Below are positions 8,797-18,221 of a stretch of DNA of 64,000 nucleotides, one piece after another. A program made the position numbers and the translations under genes. Under the pieces are notes generated by a model that was not told the origin of the DNA, did no database searches, and was given only the letters and a program-made list of their open reading frames with translations. The DNA lies in the NCBI GenBank assembly GCA_028683385.1, contig JAQUIJ010000022.1:1-64000 (forward strand), written 5' to 3'. This stretch comes from Prolixibacteraceae bacterium (lineage in GTDB: Bacteria > Bacteroidota > Bacteroidia > Bacteroidales > Prolixibacteraceae). Position 1 is the stretch's first letter. Every line of letters begins with the position of its first letter.

Positions 8797-9942
8797 ATGG
8801 TTCATAAAATTAATTTCGACGATATTCGTCCATTCAATGATTCTGAGGTTAATCAAAGCCTGAGAATACTGCTTCAGGATGAAGGTTTTCAGCATATTTT
8901 ACAATTCATTTTCAAAGATCAGGAAAAGATTGATCAGATCAAGTTGCTTCTTTCCAATGTTCATAACATTAAAGATTTGCAATTAAAGTTTGTTTATCAA
9001 CTGATTGAGGACCTGATCCTGAAAAAATCGACAGATGGGCTGACCTCAAGTGGACTTGATTTACTCGATAAAAACACCAGCTATCTCTTTATCTCGAATC
9101 ATCGGGATATTATTCTTGATGCTGCAATCATGAATTTTTTGATCGTTCTGGAAGGAATGAATACTACGGAGATTGCAATTGGAAATAATTTGCTCATTGA
9201 AAAATGGATTGAATATACCGTTAAGCTTAACCGTGCTTTTGTTGTTCGTCGAAATCTGCCTGTCAGGGAGTTGCTGTTGGCTTCACAAAAGCTTTCCGAA
9301 TATATCCGGAGAGATATTACCCGCGAAAATACCTCGGTTTGGATTGCCCAACGCGAAGGACGAACAAAAGATGGAAATGATAAAACGCAGCAAGCTTTGC
9401 TTAAAATGTTGAATTTGAGTAATATTCATGAAGTAGGTGAAGGATTTAAAGAATTGCGCATTGTTCCACTTTCGATCTCCTATGAAATTGAACCTTGTGG
9501 TATTTCTAAAGTTGCAGAGTTGTACAAAAAGCAAACTGAGGGTTTTGAAAAGACTCAGGATGACGACTTGAGAAGTATGGGAGAGGGGCTTGTAAGACCC
9601 AAAGGACGTGTTCATTTTGGATTTGCTGAACCCATTACCAGTCAGATTGATTTAATTCGCAAGGATGAACCCATTTCGAATCAGATCGAAAAATTGGCCG
9701 AGATTATTGATGCCAAAATTTACAGCAACTTTAAGCTTTGGCCAAATAATTATATTGCTGAAGATATCCTGAATCATACCAATACCAACCTCGACCAATA
9801 TACCCCCGAACAGTTCGATCGTTTTACCACGATGCTTAATGAAGCCGTAGAAACAATTTCAGGTGACAAAGAAGTGATACGAACCATGTTCCTGCAGATG
9901 TATGTAAATCCGTTAATCAACAAACGTAAATCATTGATGTAA
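8797..9942 (+). CDS. 1-acyl-sn-glycerol-3-phosphate acyltransferase-like protein
   Basis: The 381-residue protein has the PlsC-type motifs: the catalytic HX4D in SNHRDIILDAAI near residue 104, and the glycerol-phosphate-binding block QREGRTKDGND near 190. There is no clear membrane helix before the motif, and the protein is longer than PlsC (about 240 residues), with an extra C-terminal helical part, so its lipid acceptor is not certain. The ATG at 8797 is preferred to the TTG at 8773, which lies inside the likely -7 box. The HAD phosphatase gene follows after one base, suggesting one transcript. Confidence 0.82.
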   Translation: MVHKINFDDIRPFNDSEVNQSLRILLQDEGFQHILQFIFKDQEKIDQIKLLLSNVHNIKDLQLKFVYQLIEDLILKKSTDGLTSSGLDLLDKNTSYLFISNHRDIILDAAIMNFLIVLEGMNTTEIAIGNNLLIEKWIEYTVKLNRAFVVRRNLPVRELLLASQKLSEYIRRDITRENTSVWIAQREGRTKDGNDKTQQALLKMLNLSNIHEVGEGFKELRIVPLSISYEIEPCGISKVAELYKKQTEGFEKTQDDDLRSMGEGLVRPKGRVHFGFAEPITSQIDLIRKDEPISNQIEKLAEIIDAKIYSNFKLWPNNYIAEDILNHTNTNLDQYTPEQFDRFTTMLNEAVETISGDKEVIRTMFLQMYVNPLINKRKSLM

Positions 9943-9943
9943 G

Positions 9944-10579
9944 ATGATTGGTAACATCAGTGGGATAATCTGGGATTGGAATGGCACCTTGCTCAATGAT
10001 GCCGATCTTGCTGTTCAAACCATGAATCAAATGCTTGAAAGACGCGGACTCCAGGTGCTTTCGGTTGATGATTACAAGTCAGTATTTACTTTCCCCGTTA
10101 AAGATTACTACAAAAAGATAGGTTTCGATTTTCAGAAAGAACCTTTTGAAGTTCCGGCACAGGAATTCATCGATTGCTACAACAGCCGGGTAACTGAATG
10201 CAAACTTCAGAAAAATACAGTAAGGGTATTAGAATATTTCAGATCGATTGATGTCAGGCAATATATTCTTTCTGCGATGGAACAAGAGGTTTTGGAGAAT
10301 TGTCTGACCAACTACCAAATCAGTGGTTTTTTTGAATATGTTTTGGGTCTGGATAATATTTATGCAGCCTCAAAGATTGAAAACGGACATCGGCTGATTG
10401 CTGATCTGAAGCTGGATGCCAGCGAACTGGTTTTGATTGGCGATACAGTTCACGATTTTGAAGTAGCTACCGAACTGGGCTGTCAATGTGTTTTAATAGC
10501 CGACGGGCATCAATCAAAAGAAGTACTTCAGTCTACCGGCGCTTTGGTTATCGATTCGATCTCGCAATTGCTGGGTTAA
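9944..10579 (+). CDS. HAD-family phosphatase
   Basis: This 211-residue hydrolase has the haloacid dehalogenase motif I as DWNGTLLND (the usual DxDGT with a changed third position, as in a subgroup of Gph-like enzymes), a helical cap, motif II in ILSAMEQ, and motif IV GDTVHDFEVA. It most resembles phosphoglycolate phosphatases, but the substrate cannot be read from sequence. Its start codon is one base after the stop of the acyltransferase gene and 12 bases before the CobW-type gene, so the three are probably co-transcribed. Confidence 0.87.
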   Translation: MIGNISGIIWDWNGTLLNDADLAVQTMNQMLERRGLQVLSVDDYKSVFTFPVKDYYKKIGFDFQKEPFEVPAQEFIDCYNSRVTECKLQKNTVRVLEYFRSIDVRQYILSAMEQEVLENCLTNYQISGFFEYVLGLDNIYAASKIENGHRLIADLKLDASELVLIGDTVHDFEVATELGCQCVLIADGHQSKEVLQSTGALVIDSISQLLG

Positions 10580-10591
10580 TACTAAAACTTC

Positions 10592-11611
10592 ATGGAACAG
10601 GAACGAATACCGGTGACCATTATTACCGGCTTTTTAGGTGCCGGAAAAACCAGTTTGCTGAATAAGCTGATTGGAAAACATCCGGATAAGAAATTTGCCA
10701 TCATCGAAAACGAATTTGGTGAAACTGGCATCGATGGCGGGTTGATTGCTACTGCTACTGACGCGATCTTTGAATTGAACAATGGTTGTATCTGTTGTTC
10801 GCTTGGCGACGATTTTTTGCATACACTCGAAACTTTGCTGGGCAGTTCGTACGAATTCGATCATTTGCTGATTGAAACTACTGGCATTGCCGACCCATCC
10901 GGTATCGTCGATGCTTTTATCTCCGGAAATACAGTGCAGGAGCGGTTCAGGATTGATAGCGTGGTTTGTGTTGCTGACGCCGAAAATATGGAAGATTTAT
11001 TTGATGAGCAACCGGAAGTGCGCTTGCAGTTGGCTTTGGCCGATTTGGTACTACTGAATAAAACTGATTGCGTGCATCCCAGTTATTTGTCGCGCTTAAC
11101 CGAGCTGATTAAACAGGTTGCACCGATGGCTAAAATCGTCAATACGACGTTCTGCAACATTGATGGAACCGCGGTTTTGGATACCAATTCATTTTCTGGC
11201 GAGGTTGTTGAGAAATCGACGTTGTCATTCTTCGGAATGGATCTTCAGGAGAATAAACAAGCTGGACAAAAGTCATTTGTGCACAACCTTCACAGTCAGG
11301 AATCCACCCATAAGCATGATATTTCATCAGTGGGTTTTACGTTTGAAGGCAGTTTTGATGTCAATAAATTTGGTTTGTGGATGCAGAATTACCTGTACTT
11401 CAATCGCGAGAATATTTTTAGGGTAAAGGGCGTCATGAGTTTCGACCAAACCGAAGATCAGTTTATTTTTCATGCCGTTCGCAGTTCGTTTATGTTTGAA
11501 GTGGGAAAGCCGTGGGGCAACGAAACGCGTTTCAGCAAACTGGTTTTTATCGGTAGAAATATTTCAGGCAAGGAACTTGAAGCTAATTTGCTGCAATTGC
11601 TGGTGAAATAG
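10592..11611 (+). CDS. CobW/G3E-family GTPase (metallochaperone-like)
   Basis: The 339-residue protein has the P-loop GFLGAGKTSLL at residues 13-23, the IENEFGETGIDGGL switch segment, the metal-binding CxCC motif in NNGCICCSLGDDF, an ETTGIADP block, the LLNKTD guanine-binding motif, and a C-terminal CobW_C domain (FNRENIFRVKG). A histidine-rich linker (HNLHSQESTHKH) precedes that domain. Family members deliver zinc or another metal to target enzymes using GTP. No zinc-regulator site was recognised upstream, and the client protein is unknown. Confidence 0.9.
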   Translation: MEQERIPVTIITGFLGAGKTSLLNKLIGKHPDKKFAIIENEFGETGIDGGLIATATDAIFELNNGCICCSLGDDFLHTLETLLGSSYEFDHLLIETTGIADPSGIVDAFISGNTVQERFRIDSVVCVADAENMEDLFDEQPEVRLQLALADLVLLNKTDCVHPSYLSRLTELIKQVAPMAKIVNTTFCNIDGTAVLDTNSFSGEVVEKSTLSFFGMDLQENKQAGQKSFVHNLHSQESTHKHDISSVGFTFEGSFDVNKFGLWMQNYLYFNRENIFRVKGVMSFDQTEDQFIFHAVRSSFMFEVGKPWGNETRFSKLVFIGRNISGKELEANLLQLLVK

Positions 11612-11797
11612 AAATCCGATTAGAAAAGAATAAAGACATGGCAATACTCCGTATAAATGCTACATCGTAAATATCTGTTGAAAACTGACTCATATCTAAT
11701 TGCATCTCCTGAAGTTCATATTTCAAAACTATCACTATTTTCATCCGATTTTAACCAAATCCACATTGTCACTTATAAATAACCAAATCTAAAAACT

Positions 11798-11804
11798 AAA
11801 GGAG
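11798..11804 (+). promoter_or_regulatory. Shine-Dalgarno site of the uracil permease gene
   Basis: AAAGGAG lies eight bases before the ATG at 11813. Such a clear ribosome binding site is rare in this window, where most starts lack one, and it fixes the start of the permease. Confidence 0.7.
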
Positions 11805-11812
11805 AACTACAA

Positions 11813-13102
11813 ATGGCGAGACGAATCATTGGTATTCATGAAAAACTACCTGTATTAGAGAGCTTACCGCTCAGTTTCCAGCACTTGACTGCCATGTTTG
11901 GCGCAACAATCCTGGTTCCCATATTGTTGGGAGTTGACCCTGCTATTGCATTGTTGATGAATGGTATTGGCACCTTAATTTACACATGGATTACCAAAGG
12001 AGGAATTCCGGCTTACCTCGGATCCAGTTTTGCGTTTATTGCGCCGGCCATGTTGGTTATCAGTACCTATGGCGGTTTTGCACATGCTCAGTCGGGATTT
12101 ATCTTTTTTGGTCTGTTCTTTATACTGATATCGTTTGTAGTTAAGTTTTGGGGAATTAAATGGATCGACATTGTGATGCCACCTGCAGTAATGGGTGCTG
12201 TTGTTGCTATCATCGGATTGGAACTAGCCCCTGTTGCAGCTCAGCAAGCAGGATTGGCTCCATGGCCTACTGCTGTCGGACAAGTCGTTCAGCCTTTTGT
12301 GATGTCTCCCAATGTGGTGATTGTTTCCATGTTCACCTTAGTTGTAGGTATTGCAGGATCTGTACTTTTTAAAGGTTTTATGCAGGTAATCCCAATCCTT
12401 TTTGCCGTAGTTGCCGGTTATTTACTGGCCTTGGGAATGGGTATGGTTGATACAACTGCGATTGCCAATGCTTCATGGCTTGCTTTACCCAAATTTCAAA
12501 CTCCGGTTTTCGATATTAATGCAATTGTTATTATCGCACCGGCATGTATTGTCGTATTGGCCGAACACATCAGTCACCTGATTGTAACCGGTAAAATTAC
12601 AGGAACTGATTTGATGGAAAATCCTGGGTTGCACAAATCGCTGCTTGGCGATGGTATTAGCAATGTTTTATCCGGATTTGTTGGTTCGCCTCCAAACACT
12701 ACTTATGGCGAAAATATTGGCGTAATGGCAATCACCCGCGTTTATTCAGTTTGGATTATTCGTGGCGCAGCTTTGTTAGCTATTGCGTTCTCTTTAATTG
12801 GAAAGGTTTCGGCTGCTATCTCAACTATTCCTAACGCAGTAATGGGTGGAATCACCATGCTGTTGTACGGTGTGATTGCAGTTCAAGGGTTCCGCATGTT
12901 TGTGGAACAAAAAGTTGATTTCAGCAAAAACAGTAACATGGTTCTTGGAGCTGTTACCTTCGTTGTTGGGGTAAGTGGTGCAAGTATCAATATCGGATCA
13001 GTTCAGCTCAAAGGAATGGCTTTTGCCGCTATTGTTGGAGTCGTATTGTCACTGATCTTCTGGTTGCTCGGGAAAGTTAATGTGATGAATAAAGAAGCAT
13101 AG
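11813..13102 (+). CDS. uraA: Uracil permease, NCS2 family
   Basis: A 429-residue inner-membrane nucleobase:proton symporter with about 14 helices. It follows UraA closely: the start RRIIGIHEKLPVLESLPLS, the QHLTAMFGATILVPILLG helix 1, IPAYLGSSFAFIAP, and the two substrate glutamates in VVLAEHISH and TTYGENIGVMA of the core helices. Uracil is the likely substrate; xanthine/urate transporters of the family have a different signature. It is a single gene with a strong ribosome binding site, ended by the long hairpin at 13113-13164. Confidence 0.92.
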   Translation: MARRIIGIHEKLPVLESLPLSFQHLTAMFGATILVPILLGVDPAIALLMNGIGTLIYTWITKGGIPAYLGSSFAFIAPAMLVISTYGGFAHAQSGFIFFGLFFILISFVVKFWGIKWIDIVMPPAVMGAVVAIIGLELAPVAAQQAGLAPWPTAVGQVVQPFVMSPNVVIVSMFTLVVGIAGSVLFKGFMQVIPILFAVVAGYLLALGMGMVDTTAIANASWLALPKFQTPVFDINAIVIIAPACIVVLAEHISHLIVTGKITGTDLMENPGLHKSLLGDGISNVLSGFVGSPPNTTYGENIGVMAITRVYSVWIIRGAALLAIAFSLIGKVSAAISTIPNAVMGGITMLLYGVIAVQGFRMFVEQKVDFSKNSNMVLGAVTFVVGVSGASINIGSVQLKGMAFAAIVGVVLSLIFWLLGKVNVMNKEA

Positions 13103-13112
13103 TGTAGTATTT

Positions 13113-13164
13113 AGTGTTCAGTCTCAGTTAGCAGTAACAAAACTGCCTACTGCGACTGAACACT
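13113..13164. terminator. Long hairpin between convergent uraA and DUF1080 genes
   Basis: Arms of 23 bases (13113-13135 and 13142-13164) pair at 20 positions around an AACAAA loop. It lies between two convergent genes and probably terminates both. The right arm contains CTACTGCGACTGAACACTG, a sequence found again at 3877-3895 and, in part, at 38396-38409, so it is also a member of a dispersed repeat family. Confidence 0.65.
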
Positions 13165-13174
13165 GAGACTGCAA

Positions 13175-14155
13175 TTATTTCGCCGGTGTAAGAATGATAT
13201 TCCGGTAGTCAGCAGGTCTGTGATCTCCCTGTAACATAATTGGTCCTGGTTCTCCTTCTTTACTATCTAATGCTCCACCTGTAATTCCGGGAATAATCTG
13301 GTCGGTAATAATAGCCTTGCCATTGGCTACAATTGTAACGCGACGGCCAATCAATGTAATGTCGTAAGTTTGCCACTCGCCCGGAGATTTGGCAACATTT
13401 TCGTTTGGAGTCAGGAATCCATAAACTCCACCCAGATAAATCGAGGCTGGTTCTTTTCCTTTGCTGTCTTCAACCTGAACTTCATAACGGCCTCTTAAAT
13501 ATACGCCGGTATTACCACCTTCCGGATACCTGAATTCAATGTGTAATTTGAAATCTTCAAATTTCTGATCGGTAATGATGTTGGTTCCCGGTTTTGGGCA
13601 TTTTAAAATGCCGTCCTCTGCTACCCACTGGTTGTTCGGATTTTGAGGATGCCATCCTTTCAGATCTTTTCCGTTGAAAAGCGTAATTGGCTTTCCCCAT
13701 TCCGGAGAAGTGTTGTTTCGTTTAAGTAAAGGGGCGCGCTCACCTGTGAAGTTGTGTTTAACACCAGAGCTGCTGGTGATCACTCCTTTGAGTTTGTCAT
13801 TTTCCAGGGTTCCTTCAAAAACCATGTCTTTGTCAGAGTTGTCCCATTGAGGCGGAATGCTAAACGAAATTTTTCCGTCGGTCACATTTACTTTTGAAAT
13901 GGGTCTTGCGCTACCAGATTCAGCGACAAAATAGCCTACAAGTGTTTTTATTCCTGAAAGTTTAACTTCCAGCCAGGAAGGAACAGATTGATCTTCCATT
14001 TGAACCAGGAGATCCCAACGGCCAATAATGGGCTGTTCTCCGGCATTTGAATTGCTTCCGAAAGAAATAGAAGGCATGGCGATAAATAAAGTGATGGCAA
14101 TCAATAAGAAGTGGAACTTGCCACTAAATATTGAGGAAAAACGAACATTTTTCAT
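13175..14155 (-). CDS. Secreted DUF1080 (3-keto-disaccharide hydrolase-type) protein
   Basis: The 326-residue protein has a signal peptide (residues 1-33, hydrophobic FLLIAITLFIAMPSISFGS). An N-terminal lipocalin-like part (about 40-145, GRWDLLVQMEDQS) precedes a DUF1080 domain (about 155-324) beginning ITLFNGKDLKGWHPQ and containing GVYLRGRYEVQVEDS. DUF1080 is a concanavalin-like lectin/glucanase fold; some members hydrolyse 3-keto-glycosides. It is periplasmic or secreted. A second DUF1080 gene lies at 37478-38362 without the N-terminal part. No sugar-uptake genes lie nearby, so the substrate is unknown. Confidence 0.87.
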   Translation of the reverse strand: MKNVRFSSIFSGKFHFLLIAITLFIAMPSISFGSNSNAGEQPIIGRWDLLVQMEDQSVPSWLEVKLSGIKTLVGYFVAESGSARPISKVNVTDGKISFSIPPQWDNSDKDMVFEGTLENDKLKGVITSSSGVKHNFTGERAPLLKRNNTSPEWGKPITLFNGKDLKGWHPQNPNNQWVAEDGILKCPKPGTNIITDQKFEDFKLHIEFRYPEGGNTGVYLRGRYEVQVEDSKGKEPASIYLGGVYGFLTPNENVAKSPGEWQTYDITLIGRRVTIVANGKAIITDQIIPGITGGALDSKEGEPGPIMLQGDHRPADYRNIILTPAK

Positions 14156-14334
14156 GGTGTATTATTTGTTGGTTAAGAATAAACAAAAGTACTTTTTTTA
14201 GAGATGTCAGATCAGTCCGCGCCTTTGAAATGTTCGGAAATTACCATATTACCGAATTTTTCCTCATTTATTTAAGAGGAAGAAAATGATCGATTGGTGA
14301 GAAATGCTTTGTGGAGAATGGTTTGTAGTGTCCG

Positions 14335-16056
14335 TTAATAGGCTTTCGACTTGATGTCGCGGATGTATAATTGCAGGCTCGTTTTTCCTCTGAACTCATT
14401 TTCGGCAATTGAATAGCAAATGTCGAAGGGCAATCCTTGGTTAATCGAATCGAAATGATGAGCCTGGTTGAATGCGATAGCTGAAAATTGCGATGAATTA
14501 CTGGTCGGTTCAATCAAATCCAGTTTCAGATGCTCCATGTTTTTCCCAACAGGCCGGCTGGTGCCGCTGTCAAGAACATTTTCAGAAATAAAAACCGGGA
14601 TCATGTTGTGAGGGCCAAACGGTGCAAACTGTTTCAGTATCCGGTAGAACTTTGGCGTAATCTCCGAAAGATATATTTTGGCGTCAGCTTCAATCGATTC
14701 AGTTTGCTGCTGATTGGTTATTTGTTTGGTTACAATTTCTTCGAAACGGCGCGAAAATTCGTAGATGTTTTCAATTTTCAAGGTCAAGCCGGCAGCATAC
14801 ATGTGTCCACCATACGATTCGAGCAGATCGCTGCAAGCGCCTATTGCTTCGTATAAGTCGAAATCGCGAATTGAACGTGCCGAACCTGTTGCCAGACCAT
14901 TTGATTCAGTCAGAACTACCGTTGGGCGGTAGAAATGTTCGGTCAGGCGGGAGGCAACGATACCTACAACTCCTTTATGCCAATCGCGATTATACAGAAC
15001 AGTTGCATTTTTTCCTTCATGTTCAGGGTCGCGCCTGATCATTTCCAACGCTTCCAGGGTGATGTCGCGATCGAGCGTTTTCCTGATTTCATTGTACGAA
15101 TTAATCTCATCGCCAAGCAGTAATGCTTCCTGTTCGTTGGTTGCAGTCAGAATAGCAACCGATTTTTTGCCATGTTCAATTCTTCCGGATGCGTTCAGGC
15201 GTGGTCCGATTTTAAAAACAATATCGCTAACCGATTTTTCTTCGGTATTTAATCCTGAATAATTCATGATCGTTTTAAGCCCGATACTTGGCGATGAATT
15301 GAGTTTTTTCAGCCCGAAATGAGCTAAAACGCGGTTTTCACCCGATACCGGAACAATGTCGGAAGCAATACTTACAACAACCAAATCAAGTAGTTCTGTC
15401 AGTTCTGTAAAAGGAATGTTGTTTTTTCTTGAGAATGCCTGAAGAAATTTAAAGCCAACGCCACATCCTGAAAGTTCTTTGTATGGATAGGGGCAGTCGA
15501 GTCTTTTGGGATCGAGCACAGCATAAGCTTCAGGTATGGTTTCGTCAGGATTATGGTGATCACAAATAATAAAATCGATGCCCAAATCTTTAGCCATCTT
15601 AATTTTTTCAATGGCTTTAATCCCGCAATCGAGTACAATAACCAAGGTGATCTTTTGTTCCGCAGCGTAAAGTATGCTGGTTTTCGAAATACCGTATCCT
15701 TCTGAATATCGGTCGGGAATATAATAATCGAGATTTTTTAACCGGCTGCGGAGAAACTGGTACATCATGGCAACCGATGTTGTTCCATCAACATCGTAAT
15801 CGCCATAAATCAATACCTTTTCCTGGTTGTCAATGGCTCTTTCGAGTCGTTCCACTGCTTTATCCATGTCTTTCATCAGAAAGGGATCGTGGAGATCTGA
15901 TAATTTTGGTCTGAAAAAAGCCTGAGCCTCGGCATAGCTAGTAATGCCTCTTTGCGCTAAAAGATTGGCAATTACCATGTTCACATTTAACGCGACCGAT
16001 AAATGTTTTATGATGTTAATATCGCCCTCCTTTTTGATATTCCAGACTTTATCCAT
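14335..16056 (-). CDS. recJ: Single-stranded-DNA-specific exonuclease RecJ
   Basis: RecJ degrades single-stranded DNA 5' to 3' in recombination and mismatch repair. The 573-residue protein has the DHH phosphoesterase motifs in order: IYGDYDVDGTTS near 79, VLDCGI, the DHH triad in IICDHHNPDE near 158, and VLDPKR. The DHHA1 part has GRIEHGKKSVAIL and the glycine-rich SYGGHMYAAGLT. Length and order agree with the family. A TATCTTTG -7 box lies on its strand at 16099-16106. Confidence 0.96.
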   Translation of the reverse strand: MDKVWNIKKEGDINIIKHLSVALNVNMVIANLLAQRGITSYAEAQAFFRPKLSDLHDPFLMKDMDKAVERLERAIDNQEKVLIYGDYDVDGTTSVAMMYQFLRSRLKNLDYYIPDRYSEGYGISKTSILYAAEQKITLVIVLDCGIKAIEKIKMAKDLGIDFIICDHHNPDETIPEAYAVLDPKRLDCPYPYKELSGCGVGFKFLQAFSRKNNIPFTELTELLDLVVVSIASDIVPVSGENRVLAHFGLKKLNSSPSIGLKTIMNYSGLNTEEKSVSDIVFKIGPRLNASGRIEHGKKSVAILTATNEQEALLLGDEINSYNEIRKTLDRDITLEALEMIRRDPEHEGKNATVLYNRDWHKGVVGIVASRLTEHFYRPTVVLTESNGLATGSARSIRDFDLYEAIGACSDLLESYGGHMYAAGLTLKIENIYEFSRRFEEIVTKQITNQQQTESIEADAKIYLSEITPKFYRILKQFAPFGPHNMIPVFISENVLDSGTSRPVGKNMEHLKLDLIEPTSNSSQFSAIAFNQAHHFDSINQGLPFDICYSIAENEFRGKTSLQLYIRDIKSKAY

Positions 16057-16098
16057 TCTTTTTGTTTCAGAACAATCTTAATTTTGACAAAAATTTCT

Positions 16099-16106
16099 CA
16101 AAGATA
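16099..16106 (-). promoter_or_regulatory. Probable -7 box for recJ
   Basis: Read on the minus strand the bases are TATCTTTG, a full match to TANNTTTG, 42 bases upstream of the recJ start. No TTG at the standard distance was found, so only the -7 element is claimed. Confidence 0.45.
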
Positions 16107-16436
16107 GAAAATGAACTTAGAACTGGAAACTAAATCAACCACATTAATTCACATTTTGTTAACAGGATTCAGGTCGTGATTTTGTAATGTTCATCTTCTC
16201 AAAACCTTAGCATTATTAAATAAATTTCAGGTTTTAGTTGCTTATTTTTCTGAATTTAATTTATTGCTGTTTCGAGTATAAAACAAAGTTGAATAGACTA
16301 AAATAGAGTGTTGTTCTGATGTTTAAACAGACATGGTAAAATACCTGTTGACTCGACCCTTTTTTTTTAAAAAAACTGCTTTTGAGTAAAAACTGAACTC
16401 AAATTTTGCGGTCACTTCTTGTATGCAATAGTTTGT

Positions 16437-16444
16437 TATCTTTG
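16437..16444 (+). promoter_or_regulatory. Probable -7 box for the lysS-gpsA-pgi operon
   Basis: TATCTTTG matches the consensus exactly and lies 36 bases before the lysS ATG at 16481. Upstream TTG triplets are 15 or 28 bases away, neither ideal. Its place also argues that lysS starts at 16481 and not at the upstream in-frame ATG at 16406. Confidence 0.5.
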
Positions 16445-16480
16445 CGGAAATTTTTTTCTAAATTTCAAATAGTCCCAACA

Positions 16481-18205
16481 ATGAGCATATCTGAATTAAG
16501 CGAACAGGAAATTGTGAGGAGAAACTCCATGCAAAAAATGAAGGATATGGGAATTGATCCTTATCCCGCTGCTGAATTCCCGGTAAATGTAACCACCGCC
16601 GAAATAAAAGAAAACTATAATGCAGAAAAGGGTAATTATCAGGAAGTGGTTCTGGCTGGTCGTATTATGAGCCGCCGCATCATGGGAAAAGCCTCATTTG
16701 CCGAATTGCAGGATTCAACCGGAAGATTGCAACTGTATATTAACCGCGATGAAATATGCCCTGACGAAGATAAAAGCCTGTATAACGATGTTTTTAAAAA
16801 ACTACTCGATATTGGCGACGTTGTTGGTGTAAAAGGTTTTGCATTTATCACCCAGGTTGGCGAACTTTCTGTTCATGTTAAAGAATTTGTTGTGCTGAGT
16901 AAATCGCTCAGGCCATTGCCCATCGTGAAAGAAAAGGACGGTCAATTGTTTGATGCAGTAACCGATCCTGAAATGCGCTATCGTCAGCGTTATGTCGACC
17001 TGATTGTAAATCCTCAGGTGAAAGACACTTTCATCAAACGGTCGAAAATCATCAATACCATGCGCCAGTTTTTCAACGAACAGGGTTATCTGGAAGTTGA
17101 AACGCCGATTTTACAATCGATACCAGGTGGGGCAACTGCGCGCCCATTTATTACGCACCACAATGCCTTAAATATTCCCCTCTATTTGCGAATTGCCAAC
17201 GAACTTTACCTGAAACGCCTCATTGTTGGCGGTTTTGATGGGGTTTACGAGTTCGCTAAAGACTTCCGTAACGAAGGAATGGATCGCACGCATAATCCTG
17301 AATTTACCGTAATGGAAATTTATGTGGCCTACAAAGACTACATCTGGATGATGAATTTTACGGAAGAAATGATTGAGCGTGTTGCCTTGGCTTTGCACGG
17401 AACCACCAAAGTTCAACTGGGCGAAAACGAAATTGATTTCAAACGTCCGTTTAAGCGCGTAACCATGTACGATGCCATTAAAGAATATACTGGTTTCGAA
17501 ATCGCTGGAAAATCGGAAGACGAGCTTCGCGATATTTGCAAGCAGTTGGGTATCGAGACCGACAAAACCATGGGCAAGGGCAAAATGATCGACGAAATCT
17601 TTGGTGAAAAATGCGAGCACCACTACATTCAGCCAACTTTCATTATTGATTATCCGGTAGAAATGTCGCCGCTTACTAAAAAACACCGTTCAGTCGAAGG
17701 TTTGACCGAACGTTTTGAACTGATGGTAAACGGAAAAGAATTAGCCAATGCTTATTCAGAATTGAATGATCCAATTGATCAGCGTGATCGGTTTGAAGAT
17801 CAGATGAAATTATCGGAAAAAGGCGACGATGAAGCTATGTTTATTGATCAGGACTTCTTGCGTGCATTGGAATACGGTATGCCGCCAACTTCAGGAATGG
17901 GGATTGGTATTGACCGTTTGACCATGTTTATGACCAATAACCTGTCGATTCAGGATGTTCTTTTCTTCCCGCAAATGAAACCAGAGAAAGCTGCTGAAAC
18001 CAACGATCCGGATGAAAAGTTTCTTGAAATAGGTATTCCTGCCGAATGGATTTCGGTGATCAGGCAAATAGGGTTAAAAAAAGTTAAAGATTTGAAAGAA
18101 ATCAAAACGGGAAAGTTTTTTAACGACATTTGTGGCTACAACAAAAAAAACAAACTGGGCCTGGACAACCCATCATTGGACGAAGTAACCAAATGGTTGT
18201 CATAA
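16481..18205 (+). CDS. lysS: Lysyl-tRNA synthetase, class II
   Basis: This 574-residue cytoplasmic enzyme charges tRNA-Lys. An OB-fold anticodon domain (about 50-160) is followed by the class II core: motif 2 [20 protein letters not shown] and motif 3 [13 protein letters not shown]. It is longer than E. coli LysS (505) because of a C-terminal tail of about 70 residues after the core, which is usual in Bacteroidetes. The ATG at 16481 is used since [10 protein letters not shown] is the family start and the promoter box lies just upstream. gpsA follows after 16 bases. Confidence 0.96.
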   Translation: MSISELSEQEIVRRNSMQKMKDMGIDPYPAAEFPVNVTTAEIKENYNAEKGNYQEVVLAGRIMSRRIMGKASFAELQDSTGRLQLYINRDEICPDEDKSLYNDVFKKLLDIGDVVGVKGFAFITQVGELSVHVKEFVVLSKSLRPLPIVKEKDGQLFDAVTDPEMRYRQRYVDLIVNPQVKDTFIKRSKIINTMRQFFNEQGYLEVETPILQSIPGGATARPFITHHNALNIPLYLRIANELYLKRLIVGGFDGVYEFAKDFRNEGMDRTHNPEFTVMEIYVAYKDYIWMMNFTEEMIERVALALHGTTKVQLGENEIDFKRPFKRVTMYDAIKEYTGFEIAGKSEDELRDICKQLGIETDKTMGKGKMIDEIFGEKCEHHYIQPTFIIDYPVEMSPLTKKHRSVEGLTERFELMVNGKELANAYSELNDPIDQRDRFEDQMKLSEKGDDEAMFIDQDFLRALEYGMPPTSGMGIGIDRLTMFMTNNLSIQDVLFFPQMKPEKAAETNDPDEKFLEIGIPAEWISVIRQIGLKKVKDLKEIKTGKFFNDICGYNKKNKLGLDNPSLDEVTKWLS

Positions 18206-18221
18206 CTCTGTAAACTATAAA

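Larger units (their letters stand above)
16057..16480. other. Divergent promoter region between recJ and lysS
   Basis: This 424-base AT-rich spacer holds no gene. It contains an exact -7 box for each side: TATCTTTG on the minus strand for recJ (16099-16106) and on the plus strand for lysS (16437-16444). The middle part (about 16110-16400) shows no repeat, hairpin or RNA motif that could be recognised. Confidence 0.6.

Noticed and set aside
10592-13102. Zinc-regulated operon of CobW-type GTPase and permease
   Set aside because: The permease is clearly UraA-type with its own ribosome binding site after a 201-base gap, and no Zur-type palindrome was seen.
16406-16480. Upstream start of lysS giving 25 extra residues
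   Set aside because: The extension spans the -7 box at 16437-16444, and family members start at the ATG at 16481.
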